Shown piece after piece: positions 56,694-64,000 of a stretch of 64,000 nt of DNA (position 1 is the stretch's first letter; each line of letters opens with the position of its first letter). The DNA comes from Corinectria fuckeliana (lineage: Eukaryota; Ascomycota; Sordariomycetes; Hypocreales; Nectriaceae): NCBI GenBank assembly GCA_019137255.1, contig WPDH01000008.1, positions 1-64,000 on the forward strand. Reading direction: 5' to 3'. A program made the translations under genes and the position numbers. The notes below the pieces were generated by a model. That model was not told the DNA's origin and ran no database searches. It worked only from the letters and a program-made list of their open reading frames with translations.

Positions 56694-59453
56694 CTACCCG
56701 TGTCTCCTTGTGGCATTCCCACAAGGACCCCCAACGCCGCCACTAGGTTTCTTGGACGACCACTTGAGCCACCTCCAGATCCATCCAGCATCATCATCAC
56801 CCGTCTGTGGTTGTGGTTCCTCGACGCCCTTGTCCCCCCAGCACAGCGCTTCACTCCCTTCAGGATCCCTTCGCGCATCCTGCAAGCTCCATCTGGACCA
56901 GATGATTCGGCTGTTTCTCTTTTGGTATTTGGAAGGAAACCAGGCCCATGCTACTTTTTGGTCTTCCCCTTGGTGACTTAAAAAGTCGTGGTCGAGAGAG
57001 AGGGACACGTTTTTTATACTAACTGCCGAGTCGTTGAGCCAGATCTTGGTGTCTTCCACCATCTTGCCAATGTCGTTGATCTCTGGAAAGTGAAGAGCTG
57101 TCATGCCTTCATCGCCAGCAGAGCGATTGACGAGCCATCCGTCCTGGATAACCTTCTCTATCTCCTGCTGGAGCTCCTTCTGTCGCTTCTGCGTTGCTTG
57201 CAGCACCGCCGCGCCAGCCTCAGCCCTTGCACTGATCTCACAGAGGCGGACTACAACAATCTCGTTCAAGAACGGGGCAACATCATGCAGATTCGACAAC
57301 GCCGTTCGTATGCTTTCAAACGCCCATGACGGAGAATCGGGAGAGATGTCGTCGACCTTGATAGACTCGGGCGTCAGTACACTGACGACTTGTTGCACAT
57401 AGTCATTCAGGGACCGAGTCAGATTGCACACTGAAACTTGAACATCTCTGTAATAGAAGAGCGTATGTGGGTGGTGTGCTAGGTCGTTGCCATTAAACAT
57501 CTCCGGGTATTCCTTGTATTTTCTGCGGAGGGCTGGGCCGAGGATCTTCAAAAGCTCGAGGGCTGTACCGTTCGTCTTTTGTGCGACTGACCAGTCGTGT
57601 GGGTTTGATGGGGAGAACCAGTCGCAAGACGTCACCGTGGGTTGGGGACAAGTTGACGATAACGACGCTATTGTGGCATCCATTAGTAGCTGGTCTCGTT
57701 TTCTTTGTCTGAGGAACTCACCGTTAGAGCTGGCCTCGGCCTCCCAACTCTGGGACCGCCGTTGTCTTTTGCTCTCTTCTCGACGAGCTTTGTCGATAAA
57801 GCTGGCTGGAATGCCGGATGGAATCCCCGTTACGGTGGGCATTGTCTGCGTGGATGCAAAGTGTGGACCCGTCAAGTCAAATGATGGCTTCGGATGTAAG
57901 CAATCGATTCTGCACAGATCAGAACCCCAGTCTTGGTCCAACTTGGCAAGTTTATATCGATGAGCAGCAAGAGCATCCACCATGTACTTGACGTGCGACG
58001 CCGAGTTCACAGGCCAGTCCCACACGTTTCCGATCAAGAACCGACTGGTATCCTGATCCTTAAGGGCGCTATGAAGCTGCGTTCGGAGTTCTGGGAAGCG
58101 GGCGGTTGGGGACGGATGTTGATCACCGCCGGGAGAAGACGTAGCTAAGCCACGAACCGTGGATCCAGGGGTCATAAGTTCAACCTCGCCGTAGGCAAGC
58201 GTCGACAGGGTGTCGTGAGGTGATACAAATTGACCGGCCGAGGTTGACCAGCGGAAGTGGGTGTTGCTTTCTCTCTCGAAGCGAAACCAAGGCGACCAGT
58301 AGTCGGCAATTTCCCCCAAATCCCTCAAGATGCTTGTGGTAGCAAAAAAGGCGTCATCTACAAAGATTTTCTCTGGTACGTAGATTCCGGCTGATGTAGA
58401 CTCCCAGGGTTTATGTTTATATCGAGAGTAAACCGGAGATCTGGATTTCCATTGAAACCGCTCGGTCGGAGAGTGCAAGGGGCCATCATGAGAACAAAGC
58501 CAGTGATGCTCAAGGTTGCCTTCGCCAAAGAATGCTAAGCGGAAGGAAGACGAAATCCCTACTTCCAGCAACACGGCCTCCTGAAACCAATCTACAGGCT
58601 GTAGGGGGACTTGCGGAGGCTGGGGAGTGGTCTGAGGCGAAGGGCGAGAAGAAAGGAAGATGGTGCAAAAGCCGGCAACAATGATGATGATGATGATGAT
58701 GATGATGGTGATGATGGTGGCGGCGTTGGAGTATACGATGCGAAAGATTTGACGTGACGAAGCAGCGTAGCGGCCGTCGCGAACGCCGGTGCTTCTTTCG
58801 TCCGAGCCAATGTCAGGAGCGGCACGTGGAAAAGCTTCGACCAATCCAATATCGATGGCATAGCCATCGACAGATTCGACAGATGTTTCCTCACCGTCGA
58901 TCACTTCACTTCGAGCCTCGACCTGACCTTCGAGCGAGCCAGTCTCGTCATCGTCGTCATCGCCGCTCTCGCCCGGCCCGGGCGAATGGCGTCTTCGTTT
59001 TGTAGAGACTTCGGTTTCTTGGCCCAAGTCCGAGCGTCGCTTTCGTGGCGATGACGGGCCCGCGAGGTTGGGAGACATAACGCCATCTTGAGAAGACAAG
59101 TGTATCCGCACCGGTTCGGTGACTGCTGCGGATGTTCCAGGGTAGAAACAAAGCTCGAGCGGAAGGGGCGTGTCCGTTGGCTGAAGCTGAACCTTGAGAC
59201 GGACGGTTGCGATGGGAGTTGGATCTTGATGCTGTTGAGCAGGTTCCTGAATGTCGTCTGCGGGTGGGACGGTTGCGATGGGGGATGGATCTTGATGCTG
59301 TTGGGCAGGTTCTTGAATGTCGTCTGCAGGTGGGACTGGTGTCTCAGATGCCCGCGCGCTCCCGCCTTGATCCATTCTGTTGGCTAGCAATTGGCGACGA
59401 CGTTGTAGTCGCTCTGATCGCCGGGTGGATCGTCGAGTAGGTCGTTTGGGCAT
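56694..59453 (-). CDS. Orphan single-pass membrane protein with poly-isoleucine helix
   Basis: Intronless, 919 residues, family not recognised. Residues 1-25 are Arg-rich ('MPKRPTRRSTRRSERLQRRR'). A duplicated 22-residue Pro/Gln block sits at ~40-85, and a basic nuclear-signal-like cluster ('SPRKRRS', 'STKRRRHSPG') near 140-160. An acidic stretch follows. The single membrane segment (~240-268) reads 'TIITIIIIIIIIIVAGFCTIFL'-like, its Ile run encoded by an ATC/ATT microsatellite. The C-terminal ~640 residues are globular and helical, with Trp-rich patches ('DYWSPWFRFERESN', 'WDWPVNSASHVKYMVDALAAHRYKL') and a coiled-coil-like stretch ('LQATQKRQKELQQEIEKVIQ'). It shares its overall plan with the next gene (61361-63221). 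Possibly a nuclear-envelope or ER protein; this is inference. Confidence 0.72.
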   Translation of the reverse strand: MPKRPTRRSTRRSERLQRRRQLLANRMDQGGSARASETPVPPADDIQEPAQQHQDPSPIATVPPADDIQEPAQQHQDPTPIATVRLKVQLQPTDTPLPLELCFYPGTSAAVTEPVRIHLSSQDGVMSPNLAGPSSPRKRRSDLGQETEVSTKRRRHSPGPGESGDDDDDETGSLEGQVEARSEVIDGEETSVESVDGYAIDIGLVEAFPRAAPDIGSDERSTGVRDGRYAASSRQIFRIVYSNAATIITIIIIIIIIIVAGFCTIFLSSRPSPQTTPQPPQVPLQPVDWFQEAVLLEVGISSSFRLAFFGEGNLEHHWLCSHDGPLHSPTERFQWKSRSPVYSRYKHKPWESTSAGIYVPEKIFVDDAFFATTSILRDLGEIADYWSPWFRFERESNTHFRWSTSAGQFVSPHDTLSTLAYGEVELMTPGSTVRGLATSSPGGDQHPSPTARFPELRTQLHSALKDQDTSRFLIGNVWDWPVNSASHVKYMVDALAAHRYKLAKLDQDWGSDLCRIDCLHPKPSFDLTGPHFASTQTMPTVTGIPSGIPASFIDKARREESKRQRRSQSWEAEASSNGEFLRQRKRDQLLMDATIASLSSTCPQPTVTSCDWFSPSNPHDWSVAQKTNGTALELLKILGPALRRKYKEYPEMFNGNDLAHHPHTLFYYRDVQVSVCNLTRSLNDYVQQVVSVLTPESIKVDDISPDSPSWAFESIRTALSNLHDVAPFLNEIVVVRLCEISARAEAGAAVLQATQKRQKELQQEIEKVIQDGWLVNRSAGDEGMTALHFPEINDIGKMVEDTKIWLNDSAVSIKNVSLSLDHDFLSHQGEDQKVAWAWFPSKYQKRNSRIIWSRWSLQDARRDPEGSEALCWGDKGVEEPQPQTGDDDAGWIWRWLKWSSKKPSGGVGGPCGNATRRHG
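58680..58716. repeat. (GAT)n microsatellite encoding the poly-Ile membrane segment
   Basis: About twelve GAT/GGT triplets on the plus strand read as ATC/ACC on the coding minus strand, giving the isoleucine run of the predicted transmembrane helix of the 919-residue protein. Confidence 0.9.
59203..59334. repeat. 66-bp coding tandem duplication
   Basis: Two 66-bp units differing at a handful of positions encode a 22-residue repeat (core 'PADDIQEPAQQHQDP') near the N-terminus of the 919-residue protein. Its near-identity suggests a recent duplication. Confidence 0.9.
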
Positions 59454-61360
59454 GGATGAGGTGGCGGCTAACTGAGGGTAGAATAAGAGTCAATCAGCAA
59501 AGGTTCAAAACGAAGTATTCACACCGGCTGCAGAGTTAATCGCGCCACGCTGGACCGGGTGGGCTTTCTTGTTCAAAGTGAGAGAAACAAGGCAAGATGC
59601 ATCAAGGGAGAGGGGGCAATACGTTACCTTTGAGTGTAAAAGAAAGCTTTGCAAGGTGGTAGTCGACTATGGTGACGGGCTGCTGGTGGCAAGCAGATAG
59701 TTGAGCATCCGTCAATGTTGAGGAACTCGTTGCGGCCAAGGCAAGGCAGGCCGCCTGATGGGAACAGAAGCAACACCGAGTGTCAATGGGGCATAAGAAT
59801 AATACTGCGTATGCGAGAGGAGAGAGGGTTGATGGGAGGAGAGGAAGTAGCAGGAAGGATATGAAGGGAAAGAGAAAGGAAGAAAGAGAAAGAAAAGAAT
59901 CAGCGCCGGGGGGGGAGGGTAAGGGACTCTATCCGTGTGCAACAATGACAAAGAAAATGTCCGGTAAGCCACTGAAGCTCAGACTCAAAGCCTGGTGAGG
60001 CCGGGCGGCGTGGTCAAAGCTAGGGATTAACGCCACCTTGGACGAGTCCGCAGTGCGCGACGTGGCGCATCATGAGAGAGACGATAATGTTGTTTAGTAT
60101 CATCAGGTTGTCGACTTACAGCGGACTCTGTGAAGTCGCTCGCTCGACAGATGATGGGTGACCGATTGGGCTGATGGACTGAGCTGATGGACCAGGGGCG
60201 CGGGGGTTACATCGGCCGACATTCCGCTCCACACCCTGAATGTAAGGCCAACAGGGTCTGTCACGCAGTGTCACAAGCTCAGCCTGAGAGGCATCATCAC
60301 AGCGCGGTCGAACGGGATGCACGTAGTACAGCCGCGCTGTCGCAAGGGGCAATGCTAAAGTGTTGTTAGCACGGTGTCGAACACCAGATGGCGGTCAGAG
60401 AACTTCTCAAGAGTGGCAGATGGCTCGCCAAAGCGCTACGGATGCTCCTGAGGGTAGGGCAAAATCACCTGGGGGGCCGGGGGGTTCTAGAGGGATCCAA
60501 GAACACGGGGATCGTTTTGCTATTCCGAATCGTGGCCTTGTACTATTTGCACCCTTGGTCTAATTTGAGACGGGAGAAGCCGCGGAGGTGGTCACGCAAG
60601 CTCTCTGCCACGTAGACATCATAGAGAAGCCGGGGGGATGCCGTCATTCCCGGCGCAGCAGATTCGAATCGAAGTGAAGACGGTGCCGTGCGGAAGCAGC
60701 AACACGAGCTTCGAGCTCCGAGCTTCGAGCTCCGAGCTCCGAGCGGTACTGGCTGACAATGTGCTCGTACTTGTGGGTGTTCTTGCCACAGCGGACAAGC
60801 CAGGCGAGCGCAGCTGCCTCCTCCAACGCCGATGGATCGACACCGACCTGGGGAATGGCAGTAATGCTGTTAGCTGGCGACTGCGGCTTTCACACACTTG
60901 GCCCGTCCCCTCGGACCGAGACGGAGTCGTGCGGACGGATGCCGTTGGCCTAATCTACTAGCCGGGGGCCGTCTACGATGGGCCGCTCGGGAGGCAGAGG
61001 GTGCTGAGAGGAGCCTTGGGCGAGAGGGTAGTGTTTGTGCTGGGTGATATGGGCGCGAGAGACCCGGGTCGGCGGGGGAGGGGAGGATGAACTGCCCAGG
61101 AGAGGAGGACCGTCAGCCATTTCGAAGTCTTCCATTACGGGAGAAGTAGGAGACTGTCAGTGGGCGTAGAAGACAATGCACAAGCGGGGTGGGATGCCCG
61201 AGAAAGGAGAAGAAAAAGTGACACGCGAGCGGAGAGGCTCATACATAACAGACTCATACGTAATAGGTACATAACACAGCAATTAGTTGCCTGGTTGAGA
61301 GAGGACCCATCCCATGTTCCACGAAGAAAGCAAAATAGCGACACTGCCAGCTTCGATGCT
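59454..61360. other. Intergenic between two orphan membrane-protein genes
   Basis: A 1.9-kb region holding the promoter of the 919-residue gene and the 3' end of the 601-residue gene. A short Pu/Py tandem array ('gagcttcgagctcc' units) lies at 60708-60744. No gene is supported. Confidence 0.5.
60708..60744. repeat. 14-bp/7-bp tandem array (gagcttcgagctcc)
   Basis: About two and a half copies of a 14-bp unit made of the palindromic core 'gagctc' and 'ttcgag'. The array is self-complementary and could form a hairpin. Confidence 0.75.
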
Positions 61361-63221
61361 CTATATGCCGAAGCGAGCTCGCTCCTCAATGTTGCGTATG
61401 AGTCGTTGTGCTGTGTCCTTGATCTCGTTGTACGTGTGCGACACGTCTGGGCGCTTGAGTTGTTCCTCAATACGTCCTTGAACAAGTTCAGACTAGGGAA
61501 CCTCATGTTAGTATCTCTGGGCCAAGAAGAAACATAGTTGAACACACATTCTGGATGAATCTTGCGACTTGATTCCAAGTAGCAGCTGTGACTTTCTCTC
61601 CGGAGCAAATGTTTCGCCACGCAGCCTGGTCATCTTGTGGAAGTCCAACTTCCTCGTCAATTTGCAAACGAACCGACAAGCCGCAGAGCGTCCCCATTTC
61701 GTCCTTGTTGAATACCGAAGCCAGCTCCTTAATTGCCTTAGCTGCTTCCTTGAGGCTATCATCCAGATCGCCGACGATCTCTACGAGCAAGTCCACATGG
61801 TGGCGCACTGTTCTCTGACGAGCCTGGTTGCTCGTCTCCCAGATGCGCCACCAGCGGCCTTCTCCCTCGGCAAGGTGGTTCCCCATCTCGGCTCCTGAGA
61901 GCTGGCCCAAGATGCGATCGACGCTTGTAATCAGAGACTGCAATCGATGGTACAGATTATGGTTTTGTGCTTCCATCTTGTCGATGACTCGGCGCTTAAG
62001 GCCGTTGTACATGTGAGCCTTGTCCTGGGCGGCAAAGATTACCGGCTGCCACTCTTGAACAATCGCAGGCTGGGCTTTGCAAAGCTGGCTCCAATGGTGT
62101 TCAACGATACTAAAGTGATTGTCGAACTGAGATGGGGAAAATATCTCGTGAGCCGCAAAAATTGACTGAGCCAAGTTGTCGTTGGAGCAAGTGCCCGGTG
62201 TAGGGTCCGGCTGAGGCCCGACTCCATAACCAAACCACGGAGAGACACGAGTAAACAAGGACTCAGTGGCAGTATACAAGCGCGAACTGAAAAGGGGGAC
62301 CAGAAAGGTTGAGTGTGCAGCATCAAGCGCAATGAATATTGCGATGACCACGATGAAGAACAAGCCAAAATTGGAGAAAAGGAGGTTGAAGAAGAATTGA
62401 AAGGCGCCGCTCAGAAATTGAAGGGCGCCGCTCAGAAATTGAAAGACGTAGGCAAGTGCCCTGTTACCACCATGCGCGGGGAGAGGAGCCGGGACGTTGT
62501 TATTGGTCACGGCGGCCCTGTCGCCGGCCTGCTCGCCGTCATGAAAAGATGCCTGGTTCAAGGTGATGTTGACCTTGCTGCCAGTGCCAGCGTGGATGTG
62601 GACGTCGCCACGTCCACTGTTGGGCCGGTCCTGAACTCCCCCGGGAATGACAGCTTGGACTGGGGGGGGGGCGAGGGCGAAGGCTCGGGCGAGTGCAGCC
62701 AGGTCGCTTAGAGCATAGCGTTGTGCTTCGACCGGAGGCCGAAGAATTAGCTGCCTCCCGCCGTCGCCTTCATAGCCGTCACCGTCGGTGTCCGCGTCAT
62801 AGGGAAGATCGCCTTGGGGGAGTGGCTCCACGACCTTGTCGTATTCTGAACCATCATCAGGCCCAAGGCGAGCAGGGTTGTCTGGAGGCAGAAACCCGAA
62901 GCCATCGCCGTCATCACCGTTGCTGCCATCATGATCGGCGCCGTTGGATGGAACGGCTTCGGGGACGAGTGTCTCCTCGATGTTGTCGCAGTCTGGACCC
63001 TCGTCGGGCCCAAAGCTGGCAGGGCGGTCCGGAGGCAAAGACCGGAAGCCGTCGCCATCGCCATCATCGGCGCCGCCGTGGGAAGGAGCGAGGTCTGCAA
63101 GGATTGTCTCCTCGACCTCGTCGAGGTTCAAACCACCGTCAGACCCAGCGCGGCCAGGGCGCGGAGAAGACCCGTGACCGCGCGGGTTCCAAACATCGTC
63201 GATGTTCAGACTGATTGACAT
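61361..63221 (-). CDS. Orphan single-pass membrane protein with acidic N-terminal repeats
   Basis: Exons 63221-61548 and 61492-61361. The 55-bp intron (GTGTGT, CTAACATG branch, CCCTAG) joins 'ARFIQN' to 'SELVQGRIEEQLKRP'. The product is 601 residues; without splicing it would end 14 residues after the junction. The N-terminus carries three diverged ~45-residue acidic repeats ('DEVEETI', then DGDGDGF, 'LPPDRPASFGPD'). A Gly-rich stretch with 'GDVHIHAGTGSKVNITLNQ' follows. A 7-residue repeat 'QFLSGAL/QFLSGAF' leads into the membrane helix (~275-300, 'FFIVVIAIFIALDAA'). The C-terminal half is helical with coiled-coil character ('RVIDKMEAQNHNLYHRLQSL', 'VEIVGDLDDSLKEAAKAIKEL'). Family not recognised. 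Same strand and same plan as the 919-residue neighbour. Confidence 0.75.
62394..62435. repeat. 21-bp coding tandem repeat before the membrane helix
   Basis: Two 21-bp units (plus a partial third) encode the seven-residue repeats QFLSGAL/QFLSGAF in the 601-residue protein. Confidence 0.85.
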
Positions 63222-63263
63222 GGTGAAGGGTGACTGGGTAAAGACTCCACAGTGTGATTTGAC

Positions 63264-63480
63264 GAAGTCAAGAGTCCAGAGTCTAGATTGAAGACGTAAA
63301 GAGTTTAGAGTCAGGTGTGAAGAAGTAAAGAGTCTAGAGTCTAGATTGAAGACGTAAAGAGTTCAGAGTCGGGTGTGAAAAAGTAAAGAGTCCAGAGTCT
63401 GGATTGAAGAAGCAAAGAGTTCGGAGTCGGGTGTGAAGACGTAAAGAGTTCGGAGTCGGGTGTGAAGAAAAGAGTCCAGG
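63264..63480. repeat. 58-bp minisatellite upstream of the 601-residue gene
   Basis: About 3.8 copies of a 58-bp unit (63264-63318, 63319-63376, 63377-63434 and a half unit 63435-63463, then a remnant). Each unit is built from two ~29-bp halves sharing 'gaagacgtaaagagt..agagtc'. It begins 43 bp upstream of the start codon, so it lies in the promoter or 5' UTR. Confidence 0.9.
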
Positions 63481-64000
63481 TTCAGGACCGGCAACGGCGG
63501 CGCGACTGAGTCTGAACCGTCTTCAGGCGTATGGGCGTAGCCTAGGTGACTGAATCTGAGACGCAAAGCTTGCCCAGAAGCAAAACACGTACTCGCGTGA
63601 ATCACTCACTGCTACGGCAAAGTCGGCCAGGTTTCCTGTGTAACTCCAACATTCACCTTCAATTTCTGCTGACAGACACTATGTACCTACTTAGGTACGT
63701 ATCGAGGTACCTCCAGGCAAACACAGGTACCTGTACTTGTAGTCACAACAGCAGGTCAGGTTTGGTGCGTCTTCCGTCCCGGTTTAATCTGTGCCTGACG
63801 CCGTCAGCCGTTGACTAGGCAGGCCGCCACCAACAGCCTCTGACGCTGAACGGAAAAGATGGCACGGGCAGAGCCAGCGGGTAGACTAGTGTATCTGAAT
63901 CAGAGAAGGTGATGAAGGAGTCAAATCAATTTATCAGTCCCCGTATTCGTGCCTATCCGTCCCGTATTCGCGCCCTGTCCTGCTACGAATCGTTGAGTAC
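63481..64000. other. Intergenic at window end
   Basis: Contains the TACCTACTTAGGTACG/GGTACCTCC motif cluster near 63682-63735. No gene is seen. Confidence 0.5.

Noticed and set aside
60638..60961. 107-codon plus-strand frame
   Set aside because: Its middle is the translated 14-bp tandem array; no protein-like features.

Overview
The window comes from the nuclear genome of a filamentous ascomycete (Pezizomycotina, most likely Sordariomycetes). The evidence is short 54-82 bp GT..AG introns with CTNAC-type branch sites, GC-rich coding sequence, a cry-DASH photolyase with an RGG tail, a 199-aa Rac with a CSIL terminus, CENP-T, SURF1/SHY1, mitochondrial PrpD, a CFEM-like wall protein, and an 8-kb AT-rich island with the signature of repeat-induced point mutation (RIP). 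I cannot name the genus.

Layout. 1-8075 is a saturated RIP island. It holds two degenerate direct copies of a ~1.9-kb element (about 1842-3661 and 4850-6763) and a (TTAGTA)14 array at its edge. Normal composition returns abruptly near 8075, beside a small spliceable gene relic (8279-8716). The first gene block holds cry-DASH (9501-11791, -), 2-methylcitrate dehydratase (17005-18821, +), an SH3 protein of the LSB1/PIN3 type (19339-20183, +), a CMS1-like ribosome-biogenesis protein (20723-21751, +), a long CFEM-like, probably GPI-anchored protein whose frame is cut by one TAG (22277-25370, +) and a tryptophan-rich orphan (26279-28414, -). The second block holds NOP6 (32023-33341, +), rac1 (34450-35391, -), CENP-T (39712-41393, +), SHY1/SURF1 (41440-42603, -) and a TRP/Flc-like membrane protein (43683-45979, -). 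Large gaps between these genes carry only simple repeats.

The third block (47-56 kb) is the most suggestive. A secreted amidase-signature protein (47461-49392, -) and a flavin monooxygenase/oxidase resembling bacterial phenylalanine/tryptophan 2-monooxygenases (52265-54145, +) are divergently transcribed from a 2.9-kb region. That region carries a duplicated ~95-bp block, with a GATAA core in both copies, and ~3.3 diverged copies of a ~190-bp tandem repeat. The pair resembles the two-step indole-3-acetamide (or phenylacetamide) route: oxidase gives the amide, amidase gives the acid. The amidase's signal peptide argues against a simple shared compartment. A SET-domain methyltransferase (54378-55556, -) and an aminoglycoside-phosphotransferase-like relic (55810-56100) follow.

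The last block (56.7-63.5 kb) holds two same-strand orphan single-pass membrane proteins of similar plan: disordered acidic N-terminus, one membrane helix, large helical C-terminal region. In the first, the membrane helix is a poly-isoleucine run encoded by an ATC microsatellite. In the second, a 58-bp minisatellite sits just upstream of the start codon. No rRNA, tRNA or CRISPR was found. All intron boundaries were placed by eye from splice motifs and reading-frame continuity.
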